64,000 nt of DNA, from NCBI RefSeq assembly GCF_030272615.1, contig NC_081413.1, positions 563,334,010 to 563,398,009 on the forward strand, read 5' to 3'. The position numbers were made by a program, and so were the translations under genes. The DNA comes from Cryptomeria japonica (Eukaryota; Streptophyta; Pinopsida; Cupressales; Cupressaceae). Below, piece after piece: positions 10,958-23,597 of this stretch (the first letter of the stretch is position 1; every line of letters begins with the position of its first letter). The notes beneath the pieces were generated by a model that saw nothing but the letters and a program-made list of their open reading frames with translations, had not been told where the DNA came from and did no database searches.

Positions 10958-12062
10958 TGATGGTCTTGAAAAGCACTAAGAGGGGGGGTGAATCAGTGAC
11001 ACCAAAACAAGCACAACTTTAAACACTAACTGGTAGATGAACTTAACTAAGAATTTGAACAACATACATGCTATCCAAAATGAAATAACAAAATCCACAT
11101 AAAGTAGCACTTCCACCATAACACAAGTGTTTATATGTGGAAAACCCAAATAGGTAAAAACCACGGTGAGATGGAACTGACAAGTTAACTATCTGCAGTA
11201 ATAGAAAACTGACTGGTTAAGGTCTTACAAAGTACTTTGCTAGGAGCAAATCTTGTTAGAGATCCCAAGTTTAATTAGAAGCTTATACCCTATTAAGAGT
11301 AACCTTGCTGGAGGATTTTAGAATCCAAACTAATGGATCACCTTGTTAGAGGATTTGTACATTGAAGCTAATTAGAGCTTGCCCTATTAGGGGATTTGAT
11401 TCTGTTGTAATGATTAGAAAACAACAAGAAAGATTTGATCTATTCTGAGTAGCACAAGACTTGTTTGATCAGATCATTCTAAGTACATTCAATACTGCTC
11501 TCCATCTAAACACTTATCGCTCTTTAGCAAAATATTTCACCTTTTATGCATATCAGTATTCGCATAGATCACCTCTTCTATTTCAATTCTCTCTCTATTT
11601 AAATGATTCACTAAGATGTCTTTAAATAGACATACAAATCTTATGTCTATCATAGGAACACAATTTCCTAGGTGCAGTGTATCTAGACATTTAAACATAA
11701 CTCATCATAAAAATGACCGCCAAACAAATGGTGCTGGTAACTCATCACAAAAATGGATATTGGTTAAAACAATCAATACCAGTTGAAACACAATATGTGA
11801 ACCATTGTCCTGGAATCTTCCACTTGATCTTCATCTTCAACTTTATCTTCATTTTGATGCCGAATTAATGTAACCATAGGTTATCTCTTAGGCACATACC
11901 AGTTGACACAGAGTACCAATTAGAGATAGACCTTAAACATATTAGTTAACAGTGTAAATCAATGAAGTTACACCAATAGTCAATGTAATCATATGTGTAT
12001 GTGAGAGTGTTTCATCAATGACAACAAGTGATGAATACCTGATAATCATCACCAAGCCAACA
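10958..12062 (-). repeat. N1 3' LTR
   Basis: This 1105-bp direct repeat of 17232-18344 starts TGATGGTCTTGAAAAGC and ends aagccaaca (minus TGTTGGCTTGG). It lies next to the polypurine tract at 12063. The G-run motif is near 10979-10995. Confidence 0.9.
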
Positions 12063-12249
12063 ATCTGCCCCTTTAGCATTGATGACAACACTTAGAAAAA
12101 AAGAGAGTAATACACTACCGCTAAGTGTGCATACACAACATATTTACATATGTACGCATATTCCCCTTAATGCAATACTCCCCCTTAATGCATGCATAAA
12201 TACAAAATTTTCAAAAACACACATACATATTATTACTCCCCCTTTGACA
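12063..12249 (-). other. Polypurine tract cluster of N1
   Basis: On the minus strand, GCTAAAGGGGCAGAT abuts the 3' LTR. Further tracts GGGGAAT, AAGGGGGAGT and CAAAGGGGGAGT follow near 12160, 12178 and 12238. Same multiplied arrangement as C2. Confidence 0.65.
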
Positions 12250-12617
12250 ACAATGATAAAATGATAAAGTAAAATATATACATATATATAGAAAATCTAT
12301 ATCAAAGTGTTCATCATATATTACAATTTTAAACAAGTTCATGCATTGGCTATTCTCATGAAAATATTATTGAAATTCAACTTCATCTGGGATAGAGCAT
12401 TCTCCCATGATTCAAGTATGTTATCTGTACATTCAGAGGTAGACAACAACTGGGAATATAATTCTTCCATTGAGTCGAGCATGCAGGTTTCAAGAGTAGC
12501 AAGAATAGCTTCTACATTGGAGTAGGCTCTCTGAAGAATGTCAACCTGTGAGGTGAGCTGAATCTTGAGCTCTCTTAGAGATCAGAATCTCTTAGCTCTC
12601 TCATTATCATTCCTATT

Positions 12618-13373
12618 CTATCTATCATGCAAATCATCTATAGACCAGTTAAAGACATGAATGGAGTCCTGGAGTGGGACATATGCCTTGCATAACCTTT
12701 CTATTTCCTGCTCAGTTTCAGCTTGATTCTTAGAAATATCACAATAAAATAAAGTAATATTAGAGGTAGAGGCCAGATACTTCCCTCCAGATTCAATAGC
12801 TTTCTTTAATAGACTTCCATTATGAGATAAAACCATTTTGCTATTTTCAATGTGCTTAGCCAGTTTATCTCCATATGCCTTCTTGTGGTTCTTCTCAACA
12901 ACTATTTGAGCAAAATCTTCAAGCGATTTGATTTGATCAGATGCATCTGCATCTAATTGACCAAGTTTGCCGATAGGAGTAGGAAAATGTGTGACAGATG
13001 TTTCCGATAGTAAACCAAACAAAATTTCTACTGCATTCTGGATTGTCTCTGCTTCAATCCTCTTCTCTTTGAGTTTCTTCTTGTGTACTCAAGATTGTAT
13101 AACATCAGCAATATTCATCATTTTTTATGCACTCAAGGTGTTCATGTCAATAGGTCCTGAGATACTTAAAGAATCTTCATCATCATCATCAAGTAGTTCT
13201 TGCTTTGCCTGTTCAAGGGGTATACTCTTAATGATGGCTCTTTCTGTGTTTTTCTCTGTTGTAACTTCAGTTTGCTGAGTAATAGCTTCCTTAGTAGACT
13301 CCTTTTGAGTATTCTCAATGATCGGTGGAGATTGGGGTTTCTCCAATTTTTCAGTTGCCAATTCATTGACCAC
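12618..13373 (-). pseudogene. Unknown ORF of N1, C-terminal part
   Basis: Not recognised. Frames 12618-13022 (134 codons) and 13125-13373 (82 codons) encode helix-forming, Glu/Lys/Ser-rich sequence (SDQIKSLEDFAQIVVEKNHKK; EQEIERLCKAYVPLQ). A Thr/Glu/Pro-rich linker lies upstream (LATEKLEKPQSPPIIENTQK). A stop at 13089-13091 separates them. Same position and style as the last third of the C2 ORF. Confidence 0.4.
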
Positions 13374-13409
13374 TTTTAGTTGATTACCCGGTTGATCAAT
13401 TGATGTAAC

Positions 13410-13886
13410 CTATACTTCTGTGATTGTAGGAGGATCCATATCTGGTGCAGTGATGTCTCCAGATAGGTCTACTGTATCCTGAATATCTTCATCAACAAGA
13501 ATAATGGAATCATCCTTCTTCTTGGCTAGATAGACTACATCAGCTTGAACAATTTCCTCTTCATCCATTTTCGATCGAGGAACATTGTCTGTAGTATCAT
13601 CCTTACTGCTAGAGTGGATAACTTCTTCCCTCTTTTTGATTATACAGGCTAGCTGATGTGTCTCAGACTCAACAACTGACCTTTTTGCATTAAGAAGCTT
13701 CAATCTTCTTACTTTAAAATCAAAATATGCTTTGTATTCTTCAGTTAAAGCACTAATTCCATTTGATGATAGATTGGGAAAATACTGTACAAATATTTCA
13801 TCAATAATATTCTTTTCTAATTGAATGGATTCTTCCCATTTATCTAACAAAGTATTATACAAAGAGATTGAAATATCTTTCTCCAA
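13410..13886 (-). pseudogene. Unknown ORF of N1, helical middle segment
   Basis: 158 open codons: ISLYNTLLDKWEESIQLEKN, FVQYFPNLSSNGISALTEEY, FDFKVRRLKLLNAKRSVVES, then an acidic linker. The order and helical pattern match 21925-22170 of C2 (ILLYLDIYKKALIEIENQIP; LDARRLFYMQKDKHIKMQEL). The match indicates a conserved protein of unknown function; a stop near 13904 cuts it off from the upstream part. Confidence 0.45.
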
Positions 13887-14295
13887 ATCACATGGAAATC
13901 TATTCTAATGACCCAAATAAGTTATTACCTATTGGATTACTTGTTTCTGCTCATCTTCAGTAAAAGAATCATAATTTTCTTTGACATTGTCAAACTTGTT
14001 TCTTCCCAATGACTTCATTGTTCTCTCAAAGATTGTGCTAGGTTTGTAGGTAGCAATATCTATAGGTGTAGTTGCCTTTGGCACTAACTTTACCTTCTTA
14101 GGTGTTATGTTAGTTGCTTTTTCTTTCTTTGGTTCTTCTTATGAATCTGTACCCTCAGACTCTAGTTGCAAAATCAGTTTCCCATTTCTCTTCTTTGGTG
14201 CACTCCCCTTCTTTTCATATAATTTAGGTGCTAGTTCCTTCTTGGTTAGGACACTCTGAGTCACCCTTGTGGTCTTTTTCATAGTACATTTTTTA

Positions 14296-14646
14296 TCATT
14301 TATTTTGCTTTCCTTTCACTTTAGCTACAGATGCAGTACCGGTTTCAGTTGGTGCAGCATGGACTGCCAAGATGTCCAATTTTGCCTTCTTTTTATCTTT
14401 GGGTGATGCTAACAGGGTATTAGCATAGCTGACCAGTAAATCATGATTGAACTCGTAGCTCATATCTTCCATTTCTTCTTCTCTAGGTTCAATTGCTTGC
14501 ATCAAGCAAAAGTCAGTGGTAACCATGAAGATTATGTCTTTTGCAAAGTGTTTAACCACATCTTTAGGTAACCGCACTCTCATGCTCATATTTTTTTGGA
14601 ATTCATTAAAATACTTGTTTGTGGCAGCTAAAAAAGTATTCTTCAT
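14296..14646 (-). pseudogene. Unknown ORF of N1, second segment
   Basis: 116 open codons beginning MKNTFLAATNKYFNEFQKNM, with KDVVKHFAKDIIFMVTTDFC and a Lys-rich tail. Downstream on the same strand (13900-14290) is a Lys/Pro/Thr-rich linker like the one in C2 at 21415-21897. No recognised domain. Confidence 0.4.
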
Positions 14647-14649
14647 AGC

Positions 14650-15435
14650 CTTACTGCTGTTCTTGATCTATGCATTGACCGGTTGTTCCTTGGACCATTC
14701 AATATCACCAATACCTGGCAGGAAGTTCTAAAAGTAGAAAAATAACCTGGCTAACAGCTGACCATATTTGAACTTTTATAAATTGTCCTTCTTAATGGAT
14801 TTCAAATTTTGAAATAATTGGTCTCTAATAGCTTCACAAATATCATAGTCTGCATTATCAACAATCACTCTATGTGTTGTGTGAATTGCTATAGATGGAA
14901 CACTGTTAAGTCTACTAGAGTAGAAGACCTAGTAGCCTATCACCATTGCTGCAAGTTTCACTGCAGGGTCTCTAATAGTGTTGATAGAGAAAGCACGCTT
15001 ATTAGATGTAGAAACAATTAGCTTGAAGACAATGTCCTTTGAAATTCTTCTCAGCACAAGAATTTCACCGGTTGAGCAATAACCCGTTACAACCCTAATA
15101 GCCTCCTTAGTTATCGTATGGGTTCTTTCCAAATACATATCCTCAAAGTCTTCAAGAAAATATGCAACATTATGAAACCTTTTTTCAAAAACCCTAGCAT
15201 ATTTTTCTTCAATTTTTCTATTCTTATCACAAAGTGATTTCAGCTGAGTATAGATGTGTAGAGTTCCTAAATCTTCTATTTTGCAATCTATATAGTTGGA
15301 CAAGTCACCTTTGATCACAACACCACTCAGGACTTGTGATAATGCATTATAAGACATAATTTCATCTGCCTTTAGAGCTTCCTTAGGCTCAATAGTGATC
15401 ATCAACCTCTCTACAGATTTAGAAGTAGATGCCAT
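14650..15435 (-). pseudogene. Unknown ORF of N1, N-terminal segment
   Basis: 168 codons from ATG 15435 (MASTSKSVERLMITIEPKEA) contain VIKGDLSNYIDCKIEDLGTL and TKEAIRVVTGYCSTGEI. Another frame downstream continues YDICEAIRDQLFQNLKSIKK and YGQLLARLFFYF. Both correspond to C2 20400-21120. It could be a captured host gene or a Sirevirus accessory ORF; I cannot identify the family. Confidence 0.45.
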
Positions 15436-15888
15436 TCTAGATTAACAAATTTTGAAGCGGTATACAAAGATATACCTTGTATCTTGCACGTCGCTCTATT
15501 TTCCATTTGAAATGTTAAAATGCACACCCGTTCGCCTCTCTGCAACTTTCAATTCGGCTTGATTTCCCTAATCACAAAGCAATTCACCAATTTATAGCAA
15601 GACAATCTTGTTCTTCTCTGCAATCGCTTCAAATGTCTTTTTCAAAAGTGTTAGGGTAAAAAAATAGAGTAAAACTTGTTCTTATTCACTTTACCGACTG
15701 CAATAAATGTGGACACTTTTAGGTTATAAAACCTAATTTTTATTTACTGCTTAACTGAAATACCGACTGATAACATGTTAGCAAAAAGTCACCAAAATTC
15801 AATATTCAAAAATTTCTTTCCCGCTCATTTTACAAAGGGGTCTGGAAATGTTTTACCGTTACGCTCCCCTTAGCCATGTTAGACAGGC

Positions 15889-16640
15889 TTAAGTCACTGG
15901 TGCTAGATTCTCTTCACTAGGTGAAGGAATGGTTTCCTCTACAGGAAATTCTTCTCTTTTCTTCTTCCAAGTCTGGTTCATATCTTCTCTAGTTTCCTCA
16001 ACATCAATATTTTGCTTGCCTTTTTTATCCTTGAAAGAGTTGACCGGTTTACTATTCCTTGATCTACAAAACTTTGCCAAGTGCCTTAGTTTGTTGTAAT
16101 GGTAACAAACCATACCAGATGATCTCTAGGGTCTTGCATTTCCTCTTCCTATTCTCTTTTTGCAGTTCATAGCCACATGACCAAAGTTATTACAAAAGGT
16201 GCAAACAACATTTGTTGCCTTTTCCATTTCGAATGGACTAAATCGGTTGCCATAAGATCTTTTCCAGTTTCGGTTTATCCGGTTATCAAATTCCTTATCT
16301 GGTCACCATTTGGTCTAGGATGCATGTGTGGTACATGATTGTTTGATCCATATCTGCACTCAATATGTTTATGCCCATACATTCCACATGTGTAGCAATG
16401 ACCTTCAAACTTTCTAGACACATACCTAGCATTAGTATTGTAACTTGCATTTCTATTAGGTTTGTTCCTACAAACATTTGTAGTATGACCAGGCTTGTGA
16501 CAAACAAAGCAGACAGGTTTAAAAACCTTCTTACCGGTAGTCTTATTGAATTTAGAAGCAGTTTTGTTCTTTGTACCGGAGGATTCACCTTTTTTAGTTG
16601 TATGAAAACCAAGTCCAGAGATATCACCCCTTCATTCTCT
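15889..16640 (-). pseudogene. Zinc-knuckle region of N1 gag-like ORF
   Basis: Several frames together encode four knuckles: CFVCHKPGHTTNVC (about 16480-16520), CYTCGMYGHKHIEC (about 16350-16400), CTFCNNFGHVAMNC (about 16165-16205) and a damaged CYHYNKLRHLAKFC (about 16070-16110). Frameshifts and stops separate them. Same four-knuckle layout as C2. Likely RNA-binding nucleocapsid. Confidence 0.65.
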
Positions 16641-16659
16641 ATGATTGAATTTGTTCTTC

Positions 16660-17169
16660 CATCATGGTAGAACTTTTGATGAACTTCTCCAATTTTGCAT
16701 TGGCTTCAGTAAGCTTTTTGACAAGATCTTCATTATGCTTAGACAGGTTCTCTTGTAGAGACGATGCCAACTCAAGATCTAGCTTTAGGTTTTCCTTTTC
16801 TTCTATTTCAACAATCAAGTCCTCATGTATAGTATCTTTTTCCTATTTGATCTTTATGTTCTCCCGATCTCTTACCTTGATAAGATCTTCAGTAGCTCTT
16901 TTGGCTTCCAGTTCTTGACTCATGCGGATAGTGAGACCTTCTAGTTCTCTTCTTAGATTCAATTTTTCACTGTTCACCTTTTCAACTTCATCCACTAAAG
17001 CTTCAATATTGGCTTCATCTGAAGAACTATTATCAGATATTTCTAGTAGTTTTTCAGATAACTCTCTCCTTTTGGCTTGAGAGACTTTTAGTTTTCTCCT
17101 AAGGGATTCAATCTCATTTCTGCTAGCTTCTAGCTCTCTAACCATCTCGAAGTAGCTTTTGCCCCCCAT
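16660..17169 (-). pseudogene. Coiled-coil N-terminus of N1 gag-like ORF
   Basis: From ATG 17169 (MGGKSYFEMVRELEASRNEI) the frame encodes about 110 residues of Leu/Glu/Lys heptads (IESLRRKLKVSQAKRRELSE; VEKVNSEKLNLRRELEGLTI). It runs to a stop at 16843 and resumes as EDLIVEIEEKENLKLDLELA. The frame is open upstream to 17250, but that part lies in the primer site and LTR, so 17169 is preferred. No capsid domain seen. Confidence 0.55.
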
Positions 17170-17216
17170 GGTAGTTTCAAGATTTCCTTGTAAGCGGTTA
17201 AGCTTTAAAGAAGTTA

Positions 17217-17229
17217 GGCTCTGATACCA
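17217..17229 (-). other. Primer-binding site of N1, tRNA-iMet
   Basis: The minus strand reads TGGTATCAGAGCC two bases beyond the LTR end at 17232. Confidence 0.9.
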
Positions 17230-17231
17230 AT

Positions 17232-18344
17232 TGATGGTCTTGAAAAGCACTGAGAGGGGGGGGGTGGTGAATCAGTGACACCAAAACAAGCACAACTTTA
17301 AACACTAACTAGTAGATGAACTTAACTAAGAATTTGAACAAAATACATGCTATCCAAAATGAAATAATAGTATCCACATAAAGTAGAACATCCACAATAA
17401 CACAAGTGTTTATACATGGAAAACCCAAATTGGTAAAAACCACGGTGAGATGGAACTGGCAAGTTAACTATCTGCAGTAATAGAAAACTAACCGGTTAAG
17501 GTCTTACAAAGTGCTCTGATAGGAGTGAATCTTGTTAGAGATCCCAAGCTTGATTAGAAGCTTATACCCTATTAAGAGTACTACCTTGTTAAGAGTAACC
17601 TTGCTGGAGAATTTTAGAATCCAAACTAATGGATTACCTTGTTAGAGGATTTGTACAATGAAGCTTGTTAGAGCTTACCCGGTTAGAGGATTTGATTCTG
17701 TTGTAATGATTAGAAAACAACAAGAAAGATTTGATCTATTCTGAGTAGCAGAAGACTTGCTTGATCAGATCATTCTAAGTACATTCAACACTACTCTCCA
17801 TTTCTCTTCAGTAAAACATTTCACTTTTTATGCATATCAATATTCACATAGATCACCTCTTCTATTTCAGTTCTCTCTCTGTTTAAATGATTCACTAAGA
17901 TGTCTTTAAATAGACATACAAATCTTATGTCGGTCATAGGAACACAATTTCCTAGGTGCAGTGTATCTAGACATTTAAACATAACTCATCATAAAAATAA
18001 CCGCCAAACAAACGGTACTGGTAACTCATCACAAAAATGGATACCGATTAAAACAATCAATACCGGTTGGAAAACAATATGTGAACCATTGTCTTGGAAT
18101 CTTCTACTTGATATTCATATTCAACTTTATCTTCATTTTGATGCTGACTTAATGTAACCACAGGTTATCTCTTAAGCACATACCAGTTGACATAGAGTAC
18201 CAATTAGAGATAGACCTTAAACATATCAGTTAATAGTATAAACTAATGAAGTTACATTGGTAGTCAATGAAATCATATGTGTGTGAGAGTGTTTCATCAA
18301 TGACAACAAGTGATGAATATATGATAATCATCATCAAGCCAACA
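17232..18344 (-). repeat. N1 5' LTR
   Basis: This 1113-bp direct repeat of 10958-12062 has many substitutions and a short extra segment near 17578-17598. The G-run motif (gagaggggggggg) is near 17250-17266. Confidence 0.9.
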
Positions 18345-18761
18345 GACAAAGCTATATTCTGGCATAGAAGATGCTATCTTAGTAGTTCACACTTCTCTGA
18401 ATTGTTGTTTGGAATTTTATGTAGTCAGTGAGGCTCCTATTGTGATTGAGCAATGTTCTCTAGGCTGTAAGCCTTCCTGCAAATGTAGGTTCCTCATATT
18501 TTATAATATCTCTTGATATGGCTAGTGGATTGATATTGTGGGTTACAAATCCCACCGTGGTTTTTCCTCTTTGAGGTTTTCCACGTATAAATTTGTGTTA
18601 TGGTTCTCATTTATGTGTTTTGCTTATTGGTTGCTTTACTTCTTTCAATTTTGTATGTACTGGTATACCAGTTGGTGTATGAATGTTTTGTTAAGGCTAA
18701 AATCTACTATTCCGGTATGACACCGATTCACCCCCCCTCTCAGTGTTATTGGTTTCCAACA
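18345..18761 (+). repeat. C2 5' LTR, second part
   Basis: It continues the 5' LTR after N1 and matches 25500-25925. It carries the conserved block ending ccacgtataaat near 18581-18592, then ttcaccccccctctcagtg and the terminal ggtttccaaca. Confidence 0.85.
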
Positions 18762-18763
18762 AT

Positions 18764-18776
18764 TGGTATCAGAGCC
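18764..18776 (+). other. Primer-binding site of C2, tRNA-iMet
   Basis: TGGTATCAGAGCC lies two bases after the LTR end at 18761. It is the standard copia site complementary to initiator tRNA-Met. Confidence 0.9.
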
Positions 18777-18799
18777 TTGTACCTCATAGGAAGTTTAAT

Positions 18800-19827
18800 A
18801 GCTTGAGGAAGATCCTGAAACCAGGATTATTGAATATGGCTTTGGATAAGCATCTTGAGATGGCACTTGAAGATTATGATGCTGAAAGCTTGTAGAACTT
18901 AAAACTACAAGATGAATTGATTTTTTCTAAGTAATTTATCTTGCCCTTCAAGAGAGGCTATAATCTATTCAAGCTAGAAGGAAGGAACTTTTGCAAAATC
19001 AGGATGATGAAGAGAAAAATGCACTTAAGAAACAATCTCAAAAATTGAGTCAAGAGAACATGGTTATCAAGAATGAAATGCAAGTTATAAATATGAGGAT
19101 GTCTAAGGAGATTGAGGACAGAAAGAAAAAGGAAGAAAATCTTGCTGTATCCCTAAAGAACAAGTTTGAGGAATGTGGTAGATTGGTTCATGAAAATGAT
19201 ATGTTGATAACTAATCTGGTACAATCCTAGAGAAATGAGCAAGAGCTTGAGAGACAAATGATAATACTAAGAAAATATTTAAATACTGCAAGTGAGTACA
19301 AAGAAAAATTCAAGATTAGATGTGCACAACTTGATGAGTTATTAAAGAGACAAAGGTAGATTGGAGATTCCGGTGGACTTGGATTTGAGCAAGGATAGAG
19401 TTTCGGTACTACAAATGAAGATAAAAACCATAAGACACCCGTAAGATAATTCAATGCTTATAAATTTAATGGTAGATGTTTTGTTTGCAATAGATTTGGT
19501 CACATGGCTAGGCAATGTAGAAATAGAGCAAATCAGAACCCTGATTCTGCTCTCGGTAAATGTTTTAAATGCAATAAGTTTGGTCATAAGATAGAAGATT
19601 GCAAAATGAATGTAAAATGTTATGCTTGTGGAAAATTTGGACATATGGCTAATCAGTGCAGGTCAAGCAATTTCATTGGTTTTAGCAAAGCAATTCAAAA
19701 GAACAATATTACATGTTATGCATGTAATGAAGTTGGACATATTGCTAAGTTCCGTAGAAGCAGAAATCCATCGGTTAGTAATGGAGGATCAAATGAAAAA
19801 GGAAAAGAGAAGGTTAGTGAAATCTGA
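18800..19827 (+). pseudogene. Gag-like ORF of C2: coiled coil plus four zinc knuckles
   Basis: The frame is broken by stops. A Lys/Glu-rich coiled-coil stretch (18991-19230 and on to about 19350) is followed by four CCHC-type knuckles in 19470-19770: CFVCNRFGHMARQC, CFKCNKFGHKIEDC, CYACGKFGHMANQC and CYACNEVGHIAKF (the last Cys changed). This resembles Sirevirus-style Gag tails. No classical copia capsid motif is seen upstream. N1 carries the same architecture. Role inferred: RNA binding and packaging. Confidence 0.65.
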
Positions 19828-20149
19828 CAAGATCATACTGAGAGATGGGTTAGGAAGACTGAAGAACAATCATCAGATGGGAATATCCCAGTTACTTATC
19901 TGGTAGAAGAGCCTACTCCTGCACCAGTAGGAAGCTCATCCGGTAACTAAGGAAAATGCCTTAGGGGTAAGAAAAATTCATGAAGATCCTGCATATGCCC
20001 CGAGAAGAGGTTCTAGAAGATGTTCTAGATATTAGAGAGGGTTATCTGACATGAATATATTCTGAGCGAGATCTAATATCTTTCACCGACAAACATTTAT
20101 GTCAATGGAAAATTAGGATTTCTCTCAAATGTTAAAAGGTTGAATACAC

Positions 20150-21270
20150 TTCATTGTTAATCAACCTGCATTTAGAGTTATTTCAAAGCGATTAAGAGTG
20201 ATTAAGTATGATCAGAGGCTATTCAGAGACAATTAGATTTCTTCTTGAGCGATTCCATCGACGTCTGGAAGAATTTGTTGGAGGCTTTTCACCGAAAGTA
20301 ATCAAGAGGTATTTTTCTTTAATCATGGAAGTGAGATCATATTCTATTCCTATTTTTGTTGCAAACCCAACTATAGTGGAGGTCAAGGACCACCCCAAGA
20401 CAATTTTCAAGCTGTATCCACATGTGGTTACCTTGGAAGATTCAGTTGTAGCATTTTCTCGCATTCCAGAAGTACTTGTGTATGTAGAGGATATTAGGGC
20501 TTATATTCATTGTCATATCGAAGACTTGGGAACTTAAAAAATCAAGGGAATGTATATGAGTGAGATAATGGTAGAATCTGGAAAGATCAAACCAACATAT
20601 AAACATATTGAAGATCTAGGGTTTACAAACATTCTAGATATTCCATAGTTTGAGGATGAGATATTTAGATATGTACTGAGTAGAGTACACAAGGAATTCA
20701 TATGACTGAAAAAACCTTATAGAATCACCAAGGAAGCCACCCAGGCAATTAATGGTTTACAATAGGTAGGGCAACATCCAAATAAGAAATTTGCAAATGA
20801 ATTCATAAGGAAGATCATTGGTGCTACATCTAACAAAAGATCCATGAAAGTGAGCACCATCACTAACACGAACATCAAATTTGGTAGCATGATTAAAGGA
20901 TATAAGGTAACTCAATCAAACCGATTGAATTCTATTTCCAGTTCATGCATTTTGGCTGTATACAAAATGATGAGAGATAATGTAAAGTTAGATCTTTGTG
21001 GTTGGATGCTTGATGAGTTGTTAATCAACTTAGGAAAGATTAAGGGTGAGAAGAATGGCACTTTCTGATATGGAAACTTGTTATCTTTCCTAAAGTTATA
21101 TTTTTTGAATAATTCACTCGGTTCTGGTAAGAGACAATGGGATTTTGACATTCCGGTAGGAAGGCAATTGAAATAGTCAATTGCATTAGGAAGCCAAAGA
21201 GATGATAAGGTATGGAAGTATTTTAAGGCATTTCAAAAATCTATGAGGTTCCAGGGTAAGGGTACCTAAG
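20150..21270 (+). pseudogene. Unknown ORF of C2, N-terminal third
   Basis: Not recognised. The open parts 20208-20537 and 20844-21068 plus linking sequence encode EDLGT, ITKEATQAINGL and a helix-rich block (VKLDLCGWMLDELLINLGKIK, then GNLLSFLKLYF). N1 encodes a diverged counterpart at 14650-15435 (EDLGTLHIY, TKEAIRVVTG, YDICEAIRDQLFQNLKSIK, YGQLLARLFFYF). It is therefore a real family protein and not random sequence. Stops near 20535, 20647, 20703 and 20764 break it. Confidence 0.45.
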
Positions 21271-21414
21271 AATATAGTAGAAAAATACTCTATCGACTTA
21301 TGCTTCATGGTAAAGAAGGATGAGACTCTCATGGAAGTAGTTAAGCCACAAAATATTTGGATTGAAGAAATGGGCTATGAGGTAGATGCATAGATTCTTG
21401 ATGCCTATGCAAAA

Positions 21415-22410
21415 ATGCTAATTGATGCACCAGAAGATGAGGTAGAGAAGCCTTGTGGAACTGCACATCAGAAAACTCAAGAGGTTGAAACAGAGTTCAA
21501 CCAAAAGAAAAGGGAGAAAAAAGAAGGAAAAGAAAGTAAATTTGTACATAAGGTCTCAAAGGACATCAAGGCACTAATTGATGGTGTCCCAGAGAAAGGC
21601 ATAAAGAGTAAGGATCCAAAAGTTCATATTGAATTTGTTACTGCAAGATCTGAATCAGAGGATGACACACCACTAGCATTTAAGATTGTTGTTAGGAAGA
21701 AACTGAAGGAAACAAAAGTAGAAGCAAAGAAGAAATTGGTTAGGAAGGTTACAATCAAGCTACCAACACAAAAGCAAGAACCTAAAGTTGCACCTACAAT
21801 TGCAACCAGTACTGTCAAAAGGAAGAAGAAGAGTGACATTGACTTAGAACTTGAAGTCGGTAATGTAACTATCATACCACCTAAAACTTGTGCATAAATT
21901 ATAGATGAAATCACTAAAGATGGCATGTTGAATAATGTTAAATTTTACTATGAAAACTTAGAGGATGATGAACATAGAGAGGTAGAGGAAGCAATCCTAT
22001 TATACTTGGATATCTATAAGAAAGCCTTAATAGAGATAGAAAATCAAATACCGGCTGAGTTATATAACATGTTAGATGCTAGAAGATTATTTTATATGCA
22101 AAAGGATAAACACATTAAAATGCAAGAATTATTAGCTATCTGTGTTACTATAGCTCTAGGTGAAATGTAAAAGACAATTAAGGTGACAGACAGACAAGTC
22201 TTCAATAGAAAACATAGGATAACTAGCGTGATGCTATGGAGAGTGAAAGAAGTAATAAAGGAAACTCAGAAAGCATGGATTAAATTTTTGGGGGAGCATA
22301 GATGGTTATTTACTTCACCAGAGACCAAGACAGACACTATAGATACCCAAGTTGAAGGAAAAGGAAAAGAGTTTATGGGCACTTCACCATCAATTTTGAA
22401 AAATCATTAA
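21415..22410 (+). pseudogene. Unknown ORF of C2, middle (charged linker and helical domain)
   Basis: The frame 21415-21897 (160 codons) is extremely Lys/Glu-rich, suggesting a disordered linker. 21925-22170 encodes a helical segment (YLDIYKKALIEIENQIPAELYNML then YMQKDKHIKMQELLA) that corresponds in position and pattern to 13410-13886 of N1. 22183-22410 continues with WRVKEVIKETQKAWIKFLGEHRWLF. No known domain recognised; stops separate the pieces. Confidence 0.4.
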
Positions 22411-22439
22411 TATAGTGGAAATTGAGCCACCAGTAAATA

Positions 22440-23540
22440 CAGATGTACAAACAAATGTTGAGATACTGGTTAATACAGAGAATGAACAAGCTAACATTGT
22501 ACAAGATACTAATATTGAGGACAATTTTCCTTTGGATACAAATGTACAGGTTGAGGATATTGTTGCTACAGAAGAACCGACAATTACATAGGCTGCACCA
22601 AGTGGCGATGCCACCGGTGCAAGTGAGAAGGTCATAAAGGATAATACATCAGAGGAGAAAACATGGGAATCCAATAGGGAACCAATTGTTGGCCCATCAT
22701 TATTGTCAATTAACACTTCTCATGTAGAAAAGAAAACCATCATAGAGATGAGTCCCACTAAACTAATGATGATGGTTGCTCAAAAACTAATGAAGGAGGG
22801 ATCCATAGACAAGAAGATTATAGATCAATCAATCATTGTTCTACATAGATTGGTCCCAGAGTGTAAGATTGAAAATGAAGTGAGCCCATTTGAAAAGCTT
22901 AAGGTAATCATTGAGCACATATCAAAGACTTTCAATCCTTACAACAAATATCATACCGACAAGCATTAGAAAGATTTACTCAAGCTAAAAGAGCCTCTTT
23001 TGATTAGGTAATTGAAACAGAGAAGAAAAAGATTGAGGAGAAGCTAATCCTAATAGAAAATTCTTTGAAACAATGTACAAATATATATAGGGTATGCTGC
23101 AATATTGAAATACTTACAACAAATGTAGATAAAAAGATAAAAGAGATTCAGGAGAAAATTGCAAATATTGCTAACTCTTTTGATGGATTAATTTCATTGA
23201 CAACATCAATTGATGGTCAAATTTTGATTTTGGAGAATCAAATTTCTACTCTTGAGAAGGAAAGAGACAAAATAATTCTTAGAGCCAGAAGTTTGAGAGG
23301 TTTTGTGAGTCCAAGATTGGATTCATTTGTGTACATAAGAAAGAATGCATGGATATGCTAGGAAAGCCAACACCGACAAAAGTAAATGAAAAAGAATCTT
23401 TTGCACATTTATTGACTGGTCTTGTATCTATTTCTGACACATTCAAAAATGGCTGGGTTACTTATGTGGAGTTATTGGAGAAGGCTTATCTAGAAATTTT
23501 GAAGTTGGTCAAGCTTCAGTAAGACAATTTTGGGGATATT
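22440..23540 (+). pseudogene. Unknown ORF of C2, C-terminal part
   Basis: Open stretches 22703-22969 and 23065-23361 encode a Thr/Glu-rich linker, then helices (MVAQKLMKEGSIDKKIIDQS, FEKLKVIIEHISKTFNPYN). A probable coiled coil follows (DKKIKEIQEKIANIANSF, LENQISTLEKERDKI). Helical ORF pieces occupy the same position in N1 (12618-13373). Function unknown; it ends shortly before the polypurine tract cluster. Confidence 0.4.
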
Positions 23541-23597
23541 CATTGTACAATTATTATTCTTTGACATTATTTTTGGAATTTTCAAATGGCATTGATG

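Larger units (their letters stand above)
10958..18344 (-). mobile_element. Element N1: pol-less copia-like element nested in C2 5' LTR
   Basis: It has two LTRs (10958-12062 and 17232-18344), with an iMet primer site (17217-17229) and polypurine tracts (12063-12249) in minus-strand order. The interior encodes a coiled-coil/zinc-knuckle ORF and a long unknown ORF homologous in layout to C2, but no polymerase or integrase. The flanks aaacag and gacaa do not form a clean 5-bp duplication. Confidence 0.85.

Noticed and set aside
13125-13366. Alternative frames such as 13166-13366 and plus-strand 12967-13278
   Set aside because: Shadows of the N1 unknown ORF: same DNA read in other frames, with low-complexity Ser or Met runs.
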